In this document: piece after piece, positions 17,628 through 26,129 of the stretch | Numbering within the stretch: position 1 is the first letter of the stretch | How the letters are laid out: each line of letters starts with the position of its first letter | NCBI GenBank assembly: GCA_964580585.1 | Contig: CAZOKZ010000040.1 | Span: forward strand, 1 to 44,493 | Direction of reading: 5' to 3' | Length of the DNA stretch: 44,493 nucleotides | Origin: CAZOKZ01 sp964580585 | Lineage (GTDB): Bacteria > Sumerlaeota > Sumerlaeia > SLMS01 > JAHLLQ01 | The notes under the pieces: model-generated | Database searches by the model: none | What the model was told of the DNA's origin: nothing | Seen by the model: only the letters and a program-made list of their open reading frames with translations | Translations under genes and position numbers: made by a program

Positions 17628-20164
17628 GATTCGAGCAACGGCCTCGTCATCTCCGAATGGCTGAAATAACGGCTGGCCAGTGTATCGGATATTCTCGGCA
17701 AATCGGCTTCCAAGCGCGCAAGCAACGTGGCGAGCAATGGACGATCGCCATTTTTGTTCGCTTCGCACAGAGTAATGACTTCCGCCAGCCGAACGGTATT
17801 CAGACACCCCAGGATCAGGCGCGATTCCGGGGCCAGTTCTGCCTGCGAGGGGTCGCCGGAAAGCGTGGCAATATGATTACCCAATGCCCTCAATTGAAAC
17901 ACCGCCGACCGAGGACTGGTTTCGTCCATCAGCAACAAATCCACCACCGCCGCTAAATACAAGGACGACAAATAACGCGAGCGATACGTCATGGAACAGT
18001 CGCCTATTTCGAGCAGCGCGCGCAAAACATAAGGTTCGCGGTGCCCGCGGTCCATAACCAACTCGCGCAACATCAAAGTGTTGTATTGGGCGCGTTCGAG
18101 ACGACGGCCAATGTCCATGAAGCGCCAGCCGGGACCACGGGTCATGCTTTCCTGGGCGAAACCGCTGAACGAGGAAAGCGGAACGATGAGTTCATCGAGC
18201 AAAGCGAGCGCTTCGCCGGGCGTGTAGGTCAGACCGGATTCCGGCTCGGGATACATCTTGTCCAGTTTACTGAGCGAGCGCCAGGCATCGACGGAAATAC
18301 GATCGCGAATAGTACGCATGTTGCGACACAACGCACGCAGAACATCGTACATGTTACCGGGACAATCGTCCGCAAACAACGCTCGCATGAGCAGGGCTTC
18401 GATATCGTGGCGGGACTTAGCTTTGGATGGCGATTTTTCAGGAGGATCGCCAAACAAGCCGTTGGATTCAATCAACGATAACAAGGCGCCGAGTTCCGGC
18501 GGATCGGCGAGACCCATTTCGTCGGTCAAACGCCACAAAATCGCACGCAGCAGACGGATGGCTCCTTCGGCTCGTTCCGTGTAGCGTCCTAACCAAAACA
18601 GGTTGTCCGCCACGCGGCTGGGCATATCCATCCCGGTACGTTTCAGCGGAGTGGATACACGCATTTGCCTCAGAACCGTTGGCGAAGAGTCCGGTTCGTC
18701 CGAAAGCACCCAGACATCCTTGCTGATCACGCTCTGGTTGATGTCCGCCATCGGTGCGCGTACGTCGCTGCCCACATGGGCCAATCCACCCGGCATGACG
18801 CGATATCCATTCTGGGTGGCCACGGCGTAAAACCGAAGTATCACGGGACAAGGTGTCAGTTTGTCGTCGTGCAACGTTGGCGTCGTGGAGAGCGGTACAT
18901 TTCGTTGCGCGACAAAGGCCGCCGGATCGTCCTGGAGGCGACGTAAGAAGTCCTGACGCGCAGCAACATCCAACTGACCTGCATCGATGGGCCTGGTGTG
19001 GTTTCCTTCGTAGGACGAACGGAACAAAAACTCTTCCGGGTTGGCCTGCACCGCTCGCATGGACTCCGCTTCGCGGCACCAATGGGTTTCGACAGAGGGT
19101 AGATTCAATTGCTCACCCAAAATTGTCTCGGCCAACGCTGGCAGATAGGGGATGAAAATCGGGGTATCGAGCAACCCGGTGCCGAGCGCGTTTGCCACGG
19201 AGACTTTCCCTGCGTGGGCGCATTGCACTAATCCCGGTACACCAAGAAGCGAATCGTAACGCAGTTCAAGCGCGTCGCACATGGAATCCGCCGTGCGACG
19301 CAAAATCACATCGACCGGCATCAGCCCACCCAACGTTTTTAGCGACACGCCATTGTCGCGCACCGATAAGTCGCTGCCTTCGACGAGATGCAACCCCAGG
19401 TGGCGTGCGAGGTAAACGTGCTCGAAATACGATTTGCTATAGCTGCCCGGCGTTAGCAGCACCATACGCGGGTTGTCGAATTCGCGTGGAGACATGGAAC
19501 GCAACATCTCGCGCATCTGGTTGAAAAACGGCTGGATGTTTTGCACGCTGCTATCGCGGTAAAGTTCGGGAAACATACGCATCATGGTGATACGGTTTTC
19601 CGCCGCGTATCCCATGCCCGACGGTGCCTGGGTGTGTTCGTTCAGCACAATCCACTCACCCTGCGCGTTGCGCGCCACGTCCATCGCATACACGTGCAGG
19701 TACTTGCCGTCGTGTACCTGCAATCCATGACAGGGACGGAGAAAGCCGGGATGACCAAATACCAATTCAGTGGGCAGAATGCCCTGCCGTAGTAACTGTT
19801 GCTGACCATAAACATCGGCCAACACTGCGTTCAGCAAGGTGGCCCGCTGCACAATGGCGCGTTCCAACAACTGCCAATCGTCCTGGGCAATCAGGTGGGG
19901 CAACGGGTCGAGGTGCCAGGATTGCTTCGAATCCGTGTGCGCGTCGGGAGCCGACATTCCCCCACTTTCGCGCATCAGGTGCTGGGCACGTTTCCACCGG
20001 CGAATGACTTCGTCCAACCCCAGCGACATCAACCGCTTGGTAAACGGTTCCCACGCAGGACGAATTTCCCCCGCCATGGGGCAAAGCGCGTCCCAAACAT
20101 GGGCTTGAGGTGCGTAGCCAGCAGCGAGCGGCGATTTCATGGCCATATCGGCGGGTGGGGTCAT
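17624..20164 (-). CDS. Fusion of circularly permuted ATP-grasp and alpha-E domains
   Basis: An 846-residue protein. Residues about 50-505 form a circularly permuted ATP-grasp module (VLNEHTQAPSGMGYAAENR, VLLTPGSYSKSYFEHVYLAR, RRTADSMCDALELRYDSLLG, a glycine-type NALGTGLLDTP and a terminal WVLSDE). Residues about 520-846 form an alpha-E module starting MPSRVADNLFWLGRYTERAEG, closely matching the free-standing alpha-E protein. The fusion shows that the two activities work together. Compared with the shorter paralogue, the segment before the last ATP-grasp block diverges (FRSSYEGNHTRPID replaces VVKAANESGG), so substrate specificity or activity may differ. No good Shine-Dalgarno precedes the ATG at 20164; Met7 or Met9 could also be used. 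It overlaps the next gene by 4 nt. Confidence 0.93.
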   Translation of the reverse strand: MTPPADMAMKSPLAAGYAPQAHVWDALCPMAGEIRPAWEPFTKRLMSLGLDEVIRRWKRAQHLMRESGGMSAPDAHTDSKQSWHLDPLPHLIAQDDWQLLERAIVQRATLLNAVLADVYGQQQLLRQGILPTELVFGHPGFLRPCHGLQVHDGKYLHVYAMDVARNAQGEWIVLNEHTQAPSGMGYAAENRITMMRMFPELYRDSSVQNIQPFFNQMREMLRSMSPREFDNPRMVLLTPGSYSKSYFEHVYLARHLGLHLVEGSDLSVRDNGVSLKTLGGLMPVDVILRRTADSMCDALELRYDSLLGVPGLVQCAHAGKVSVANALGTGLLDTPIFIPYLPALAETILGEQLNLPSVETHWCREAESMRAVQANPEEFLFRSSYEGNHTRPIDAGQLDVAARQDFLRRLQDDPAAFVAQRNVPLSTTPTLHDDKLTPCPVILRFYAVATQNGYRVMPGGLAHVGSDVRAPMADINQSVISKDVWVLSDEPDSSPTVLRQMRVSTPLKRTGMDMPSRVADNLFWLGRYTERAEGAIRLLRAILWRLTDEMGLADPPELGALLSLIESNGLFGDPPEKSPSKAKSRHDIEALLMRALFADDCPGNMYDVLRALCRNMRTIRDRISVDAWRSLSKLDKMYPEPESGLTYTPGEALALLDELIVPLSSFSGFAQESMTRGPGWRFMDIGRRLERAQYNTLMLRELVMDRGHREPYVLRALLEIGDCSMTYRSRYLSSLYLAAVVDLLLMDETSPRSAVFQLRALGNHIATLSGDPSQAELAPESRLILGCLNTVRLAEVITLCEANKNGDRPLLATLLARLEADLPRISDTLASRYFSHSEMTRPLLES

Positions 20165-20310
20165 CGGGGTCGGAGAGTTCTCTGAGGCGGATTCTTCTTT
20201 TTAATCTCGGTTTAAGTGTGATTCGGTAAATTTTGCCTGTCAATGGCAGGCGACGCGCATTTTAGCGACGGAGACTTAAGGCGAAGGCGGGTGTTTCCGT
20301 GGTTTCTGTA

Positions 20311-23300
20311 TCACCGTCTCAAATCCAACGTGCATGGGAACTCCGCATTCGGTTCTGGTGGACCGGGCGTCATACTGCCCGGGGTATGACCATGCCCCAG
20401 AAACCGTGCGCCGCGTCGTGCTTCGGCTTCAAACGCATTGACCGGGAACGTGGTGTAATTCCGTCCTCCCGGGTGCCCCACATGATACGCGCATCCACCA
20501 ATCGAGCGATTGTTCCAGGTATCTGCAACGTCGAAAATCAAAGGCGTGTGCACCGGAATTGTCGGATGCAAGCAAGAGGGTGGCTGCCATGCGCGGTAAC
20601 GGACGCCCGCGACGTACTCGCCTGCCACTCCTGTCGGGCGCAACGGCAACCGCCGCCCATTGCACGTCACCACATGGCGTTCGTCGCGCATGCCGCGCAC
20701 CAGGACCTGCATGCGTTCGACGGACGAATCCACAAATCGCGTCGTGCCGCTCGCCATGGCTTCTTCACCGAGAACATTCCATGGCTCGATGGCTTGACGC
20801 AATTCGACTTCAAGGCCTTGATGAGTCACGCGACCATGGACAGGAAAACGGAACTCGAAGTGCGGCGCGAACCACTCGAATTCGAGCGGATATCCCGCGT
20901 CGCGCGTTTCGCGAATGACGTCACGGAAATCGGCAGCCACAAAATGCGGTAGCATGAAGCGATCGTGCAGCTCCGTCCCCCACCGCACGAGCGGTGCGCG
21001 GTAGGGTTGGCGCCAGAAACGCGCAATCAACGCTCGCATCAAGAGCGCCTGCGTCAGGCTCATGCGTGCGTGCGGTGGCATTTCAAAGTTGCGAAATTCG
21101 ACGAGACCCAGCCGACCGGTGGGTCCGTCGGGCGAGTAAAGTTTATCGATGCAGAACTCGGCTCGGTGGGTGTTGCCCGTCACATCGACCAACAAGTGCC
21201 GGAAAATCCGGTCCACCAACCATGGCAGGATGCTGCCGTCTTCGGGAACTTGACGGAACGCGATCTCCAGTTCGTACACCGCGTCGCTTCGGGCTTCGTC
21301 CACGCGCGGAGCTTGGCTGGTCGGTCCGACGAACATGCCCGAAAGTAAATATGACAATGACGGGTGGTTCAGCCAGTAGCCAATCAGGCTGCGTAGCAAG
21401 TCGGGTCGCCGCAGGAATGGACTTTGTCCCGGTGTTGGACCACCGATCACAAGGTGATTGCCGCCCCCCGTACCCGTGTGACGGCCATCGAGCATGAACT
21501 TCTCAGTACCAAGACGCGACTGGCGCGCTTCCTCGTAAAGCGTCGTCGTGGTGTGAACCAGTTCCTGCCAACTTGATGCCGGGTGAATGTTGACTTCGAT
21601 CACACCGGGATCGGGTGTAACTTTAAGCTCCCGCAACCGGGAGTCCGGAGGCGGCGTATAGCCTTCGATGGACACGGGGGTGCGCATTTCGAGCGCGACA
21701 TCCTCGATGGCGGTGATCAATTCAAGATAATCTTCCAACCGCCGCACCGGTGGCAGGAAAACGCTCAAAACCCCATCGCGCGGCTGCACACACATTGCCG
21801 TGCGAACGGTGCCGAACGAATCCCCGCCTTTTTTTGGCGACTCGGGAATTTCCTGTTCCTGGATCGATTCCCGCACGCTCTCGGCTTCGGGCGACATCAG
21901 ACGTTGTTGCAAAGCTTCGGCACGCGGGAGCGGCGGTTTTGGCACCATGGGGTCGGCGACCTCCATTGCAAACCGCGCCGATGGCGGCGCGTAGGGCAAC
22001 GAATCCAACGGCAACCGCAATCCAATCGGCGAATCGCCGGGCAGCAACACCAGCCGTCCACCTCGCAGTTTCCAGGCACCGCTAATCCATTCCGAATCGT
22101 AGCCGTAGATACCTTTGCCCAACGGCATGACATATCCTGTGGCTTCGTTTAAACCTTTGCTGAAAATACGAGCCAGCCGTACGCGTTCTTCGACATCGTC
22201 GAGCTTGGAATCGAACGGATCGACGTTCGTGGGCAGGCGTTGTTCTTTCCACAAATAATACCAAACGTCTTCGTAAGCCGGCATCGCATTGTCCGGATTT
22301 ACGCCAAGGCGTTTGGCAAAGCGACGCATGAACTCGCGCGCGGTTTTTAAGTCGTGACCGTAGTCGGCATCGTCCTGGGGAATCAGATGATCGTTGCGCC
22401 AGACCGGTTCGCCGTCCACACGCCAATAAACCGACAACGCCCATCGCGGCAACGATTCACCGGGATACCATTTTCCCTGGCCAAAATGCAACATCCCGCC
22501 GGGCGCGAATTTGTTGCGCAAACGACGGATCAGCGACCCCGCCAACGCACGTTTGCGTGGACCCATGGCCGCCGTGTTCCACTCGGCCCCGTCCATATCA
22601 TCGATTGAAACGAACGTCGGTTCGCCTCCCATCGTGAGGCAAACACCGTCCTCCTGTAAATCCAGGTCGATACGCTCGCCCAAGTCCTGAATATCCGCCC
22701 ACTGATCGTCCGTGTAGGGCTTCGTGACGCGTGGGTCTTCATGAATGCGGCGAACTTCCATTTCAAACTGGAAATCGACCTCGCAATCGTCCACGCCGCC
22801 CGAGATTGGCGCGGCGCTTTGCGGGTCCGGCGTTGCGGCCAGCGGAATGTGGCCTTCGCCCGCAAAAAGCCCCGATGTCGGATCGAGTCCCACCCACCCC
22901 GCGCCGGGCAGATACACCTCGGTCCACGCGTGCAAATCCGTAAAGTCCGCCGGTGGCCCAGCCGGGCCATCGAGCGGTTTTTCGTCGGGCACAAGCTGGA
23001 TCAGGTATCCCGAAACAAACCGCGCCGCCAGACCCAGATGGCGCAGCGTCTGGACCAGCAGCCACGCCGAATCGCGGCACGAACCGCTGCCTTTGCCGAG
23101 CGTTTCCTCGCACGTTTGAACGCCCGGTTCCAGACGGATCAGGTACTTGACCCTTTCCTGAATCATCTGGTTGAGCGTCACCAAGTAATCCGACGTCCGG
23201 GCTCGTTCACGCGGCACCGTTTTCAGGAACTCGGCAAACAACGGACCGGGTTTGATTTCCTCGAGGAATGGACTCAACTCGTGATTCAGCGATTTGTCGT

Positions 23301-23616
23301 ACTTGAACGGCACAAATTCGGCGTCGGGTTCGAGGAAAAAATCGAACGGATTGATCACCGTCATATCGGCGATCAAATCGACCTCGACGACAAAGCGATC
23401 GGTTTTCTTGGGAAACACCGCACGCGCCAGAAAATTGCTCTGCGGGTCCTGTTGCCAATTGAGGAAATGGTCCGCCGGTTCAATCTTGAGCGAATAGCCT
23501 TGGATCGGCGTGCGGCAATGAGGCGCCGGGCGCAGCCGAATCGTATGAGGCGATAAATTCACCAGCCGGTCGTAACGATACGAGGTTTTGTGATGCAGCG
23601 AAACGCGAATAGTCAA
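20311..23616 (-). CDS. Large transglutaminase-like protein with DUF2126 domain
   Basis: About 1101 residues, the usual size for this two-part family. The first 300 residues are a transglutaminase-like unit: a beta-sandwich beginning SLHHKTSYRYDRLVNLSPH, then the core with Cys in GKGSGSCRDSAWLL (about residue 180), His in DLHAWTEVYLPGAGW and Asp in GLDPTSG. The rest is the DUF2126 region (LTMGGEPTFVSIDDMDGAEWN, DGRHTGTGGGNHLVIGG, LSYLLSGMFVGPTSQAPRVDEAR). In sequence style DUF2126 is enzyme-like, with conserved Glu, His and Asn; a relation to glutamine-synthetase-type amidoligases has been proposed for it. Start: the frame opens at a TTG at 23679, but GGAGGA 4 nt before the TTG at 23616 agrees with the family N-terminus. 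First gene of the cluster; 146 nt separate it from the fusion gene. Confidence 0.93.
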   Translation of the reverse strand: MTIRVSLHHKTSYRYDRLVNLSPHTIRLRPAPHCRTPIQGYSLKIEPADHFLNWQQDPQSNFLARAVFPKKTDRFVVEVDLIADMTVINPFDFFLEPDAEFVPFKYDKSLNHELSPFLEEIKPGPLFAEFLKTVPRERARTSDYLVTLNQMIQERVKYLIRLEPGVQTCEETLGKGSGSCRDSAWLLVQTLRHLGLAARFVSGYLIQLVPDEKPLDGPAGPPADFTDLHAWTEVYLPGAGWVGLDPTSGLFAGEGHIPLAATPDPQSAAPISGGVDDCEVDFQFEMEVRRIHEDPRVTKPYTDDQWADIQDLGERIDLDLQEDGVCLTMGGEPTFVSIDDMDGAEWNTAAMGPRKRALAGSLIRRLRNKFAPGGMLHFGQGKWYPGESLPRWALSVYWRVDGEPVWRNDHLIPQDDADYGHDLKTAREFMRRFAKRLGVNPDNAMPAYEDVWYYLWKEQRLPTNVDPFDSKLDDVEERVRLARIFSKGLNEATGYVMPLGKGIYGYDSEWISGAWKLRGGRLVLLPGDSPIGLRLPLDSLPYAPPSARFAMEVADPMVPKPPLPRAEALQQRLMSPEAESVRESIQEQEIPESPKKGGDSFGTVRTAMCVQPRDGVLSVFLPPVRRLEDYLELITAIEDVALEMRTPVSIEGYTPPPDSRLRELKVTPDPGVIEVNIHPASSWQELVHTTTTLYEEARQSRLGTEKFMLDGRHTGTGGGNHLVIGGPTPGQSPFLRRPDLLRSLIGYWLNHPSLSYLLSGMFVGPTSQAPRVDEARSDAVYELEIAFRQVPEDGSILPWLVDRIFRHLLVDVTGNTHRAEFCIDKLYSPDGPTGRLGLVEFRNFEMPPHARMSLTQALLMRALIARFWRQPYRAPLVRWGTELHDRFMLPHFVAADFRDVIRETRDAGYPLEFEWFAPHFEFRFPVHGRVTHQGLEVELRQAIEPWNVLGEEAMASGTTRFVDSSVERMQVLVRGMRDERHVVTCNGRRLPLRPTGVAGEYVAGVRYRAWQPPSCLHPTIPVHTPLIFDVADTWNNRSIGGCAYHVGHPGGRNYTTFPVNAFEAEARRGARFLGHGHTPGSMTPGPPEPNAEFPCTLDLRR

Positions 23617-24031
23617 GGAATCCTCCGGGGGCAGCGGGCCAAACTTCTGTGCACTCCTTTGATCCTTCGGCTCCGTCAACTTGACAACGGGAAATCGAAG
23701 CGTAACGCTCCAAAATCAATAGAGCAAGGGCGGTGAAATCCCAACAACATATAAAAACCCTCGATCCAAAAGTAACCAAGACATTAATCTCTTGTAATTC
23801 TGTAAGCCTCGCTGTTCGCCTGCGATAGAATTAAACAACCTGCAAATGGATATGCTGAAAACAATCATTAGAGGCTTTTTTCAATTTCATTTGCCGACAA
23901 ATCATTTGGTGAGATCCGCTCCGAATGATTTGTGAATCACAACGTTTGTTTAATCTTTCCATCAAATGTCTCGACGCGCGTGTCGGTTTCGATTAGTCCT
24001 GAGCTCGACACCAAACTGAGTACACGATGCC
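23617..24031. other. AT-rich divergent promoter region
   Basis: This 415-nt spacer lies between the divergent ATP-grasp/transglutaminase cluster and the methyltransferase gene. It is clearly richer in A+T than the flanking genes between about 23700 and 23960. It must hold the promoter of the five-gene cluster, but I cannot name a confident -35/-10 pair. No RNA gene or long repeat is seen. Confidence 0.4.
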
Positions 24032-24643
24032 ATGAATCTGGAAGAAGCCTTCGGGCAGATCGACGTTTATTTGTTCGACCAATTATTGCGAGGACAATTG
24101 CGCCCCGGTATGTCGGTGCTGGACGCCGGATGCGGCAGCGGTCGTAACCTCGTTTATCTTCTGCAAAACGGTTTCGACGTGTTCGCCGTGGATCGAGACA
24201 GCCGATCGGTTCAGAACGTCGATATTATGGCGGCAAACCTGGCGCCGAAACTTCCCGCGGGGCAATTTATCGCCACGCCCATCGAGTCGCTCCCGTTCCG
24301 CGACGGACGGTTCGATTATGTGATTTGCAACGCGGTGCTGCATTTCGCCCACGGCGAAGATCACTTTCATTCGATGCTCGCCGAAATGGCGCGTGTACTG
24401 CGTCCGGGCGGGATTTTTTTTGCGCGGCTGATGAGCACCGTCGGCGTGGAATCGATCGTCTATTCGCTCGGGAAACGGCGGTACCAACTGCCCGACGGTC
24501 AGCCGGTGTTTTTAGTGGACGAACCGTATTTGCTCGCCGCCACGCAGAACACGTTTCGCGGCACGCTCGCCGACCCGCTCAAATCCACCGTCGTGCACGG
24601 GAAGAGAACGATGACCACGTGGGTGGTGAAAAAGGGAGGGTGA
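24032..24643 (+). CDS. Class I SAM-dependent methyltransferase
   Basis: A 203-residue protein with the Rossmann-type methyltransferase core. Motif I is VLDAGCGSGRN (about 30-40), the acidic residue at the end of strand 2 is in VFAVDRDS, the motif-III-like segment is TPIESLPFRDGRFDYVICNAVLHF, and the post-motif is RVLRPGGIFFARL. It resembles the TehB/small-molecule methyltransferase group; the substrate cannot be inferred. The ATG at 24032 has only a weak upstream GAG. The gene stands alone. Its stop codon is followed within a few bases by an AAAGGCA-type heptamer repeat. Confidence 0.9.
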   Translation: MNLEEAFGQIDVYLFDQLLRGQLRPGMSVLDAGCGSGRNLVYLLQNGFDVFAVDRDSRSVQNVDIMAANLAPKLPAGQFIATPIESLPFRDGRFDYVICNAVLHFAHGEDHFHSMLAEMARVLRPGGIFFARLMSTVGVESIVYSLGKRRYQLPDGQPVFLVDEPYLLAATQNTFRGTLADPLKSTVVHGKRTMTTWVVKKGG

Positions 24644-24644
24644 G

Positions 24645-24668
24645 GCGGAAAGGCAAAAGGCAAAGTTT
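24645..24668. repeat. Heptamer-like repeat AAAGGCA after the methyltransferase stop
   Basis: The sequence GGAAAGGCAAAAGGCAAAG starts two bases after the stop codon of the methyltransferase. A reverse-complement counterpart (CTTTGCCTTTT...CCTTTTGCCTTTT) lies at 29586-29618. This is a short-sequence repeat of the kind dispersed through some genomes. Confidence 0.6.
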
Positions 24669-24803
24669 ACGTTGAATAAAATCCACATCGCTGAGCTTTC
24701 CATCGTTATGGTTGCACGGAAATGAGATTTTTTGCGCCATGCAAATGGTCACCTCTTGTTCATCGGTTCAACTTTTCGCGCCTGTTGATTCACATTGAAA
24801 GAA

Positions 24804-25056
24804 CAAGCCTGAAGGGCTTGGAAATTCGATAGCCCAGGGCACAGCGCGAAGCGCGACGCCCTGGGATTTGGAAATTGAATTTCTCGAACCCTGAAGGGGT
24901 TCCATCCCTGTTGATTTTATTAATATCGCACACTTTCAGCGTGCGGGGAATTTTCGCCTGCGTACCCAGGGCGACGTGCTGCGCCCGGGCACGCTTACGC
25001 GTGCAACCGGCTTGCACTTGCCCTAGGCTATCGGATTTGGAAGCCTTTCAGGCTTC
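24804..25056. repeat. Island of consecutive small hairpins (REP/BIME-like)
   Basis: At least six hairpins follow each other in about 250 nt: CAAGCC/GGCTTG (24804-24820), CCCAGGGC/GCCCTGGG (24833-24865), GAACCC/GGGTTC (24886-24902), CGCAC/GTGCG (24927-24945), an imperfect CCCAGGGCG/CGCCCGGG pair (24965-24989) with GCACGC/GCGTGC (24989-25002), and AAGCC/GGCTT (25041-25055). Loops such as TGAAG and TTTCA recur. No protein is encoded. A related island lies at 29032-29195. Confidence 0.75.
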
Positions 25057-25091
25057 GTGGAGAAATGCATTTCGATAAGTTATTAAACCCG

Positions 25092-25715
25092 CTAAACCGA
25101 TTCCACAGGGGCCATCTTTTTCACTTTCCCAACAAGTAGCATTTGCCAAATCGTAAACCACACAAAAAGTGCTAAGCAAAGCAGTGTAATGAAACTTATA
25201 ATGATGGACTTCGTTTTCTCATCATAAAATTCAAACCTTATACTGAAGAGTATTTTATTCCATAATAATAGCAACCCGGCCATTGCTATCATCGCGAATC
25301 CCGGATAAAGACAACTTGCACCTTCCCATCTTTTATTCCATGTTGCACGGAGTAAGACCCAAGTGGTTAGCGAAAAAAATATCTCTTCAATGAAAAGGAT
25401 AGGAGCCACATATATTGGGTGTATAAAGAAACCAATAGTCAAGACAACCGTCACGAAGAGCAACAGGCCTTGAGACACACCTATTTTCTGCAAAAATGGC
25501 TTAAGGATATTTTCTTTAGCATAGATTTCATATCCAAAAGGCGTGGCGTCCAATTCATCCAACTTGGGCCGAGTCATTGAACTATTCAAGACATTGAATT
25601 TATAATATAGAACAGCCTGATGCGCTCCCAAATAAAGCATCAATGCCAATAAAAGCATCTCCAACGAGAGAGAAACGGGGTCATACGCCACGCTGCAAGC
25701 ACTTGCATCTTCCAT
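25092..25715 (-). CDS. Multi-pass membrane protein, unknown function
   Basis: A 207-residue protein with about five hydrophobic segments: near residues 17-40, 82-102 (GLLLFVTVVLTIGFFI), 104-122, 140-158 (FAMIAMAGLLLLW) and 172-196. Between helix 1 and 2 lies a soluble loop of about 40 residues. I do not recognise the family. The ATG is preceded by GGAG 6 nt upstream. Base composition is clearly lower in G+C than the neighbouring rsfS and the codons end often in A or T, which suggests recent acquisition. It follows rsfS on the same strand after 30 nt and could ride on its transcript. Confidence 0.75.
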   Translation of the reverse strand: MEDASACSVAYDPVSLSLEMLLLALMLYLGAHQAVLYYKFNVLNSSMTRPKLDELDATPFGYEIYAKENILKPFLQKIGVSQGLLLFVTVVLTIGFFIHPIYVAPILFIEEIFFSLTTWVLLRATWNKRWEGASCLYPGFAMIAMAGLLLLWNKILFSIRFEFYDEKTKSIIISFITLLCLALFVWFTIWQMLLVGKVKKMAPVESV

Positions 25716-25745
25716 GACCGACTCCTTCGGGTAGGCCGCCCCCCC

Positions 25746-26120
25746 TCACGCCATCGCTTCTCCTGCGCGTTCGGCTTCTTCCCAGCCGATTTCTTTGCCG
25801 TCGCCCCACAGGCCTTCGAGACGATAGTAGTCTCGCGATTCGGGCGTCATGATGTGGACAACAACGTCGCCGTAGTCCATGACGATCCACGAGCCATGGT
25901 GCGAACCATCGACGGTGGATTTTCGAATGCCAACGTCACGCAGGCCGTCGTCGATCGAGTTGGAGATCGCGCGCAATTGCAGCGACGACGATCCTGTGCA
26001 GATGACAAACGCATCCGTGAAGGTGCAAATCCCTCGCAGGTCCAACACGGTGATGTCTTCCGCTTTTTTGTCGTCCGCTTTGCGCGCCGCCAGAACGGCT
26101 TTGTCGATCGCTTCGAGCAT
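25746..26120 (-). CDS. rsfS: Ribosomal silencing factor RsfS
   Basis: A 124-residue protein of the RsfS/Iojap (DUF143) family, normal length. Family landmarks: KKAEDITVLDLRGICTFTDAFVICTG, LRAISNSIDDGLRD, HHGSWIVMDYGDVVVHIM and the closing RDYYRLEGLWGD. It binds ribosomal protein L14 and blocks joining of the ribosomal subunits when nutrients are short. The gene lies 9 nt downstream of yqeK, the common arrangement of nadD-yqeK-rsfS regions. After the family's normal end there is a short acidic/Ala-rich tail (EEAERAGEAMA). Confidence 0.96.
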   Translation of the reverse strand: MLEAIDKAVLAARKADDKKAEDITVLDLRGICTFTDAFVICTGSSSLQLRAISNSIDDGLRDVGIRKSTVDGSHHGSWIVMDYGDVVVHIMTPESRDYYRLEGLWGDGKEIGWEEAERAGEAMA

Positions 26121-26129
26121 GAGTGGGGG

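Noticed and set aside
24790..25078. Possible CRISPR array or small-protein gene in the hairpin island
   Set aside because: The stems differ from each other and are not equally spaced, so there are no constant repeats and spacers; short open frames are broken by the hairpins.
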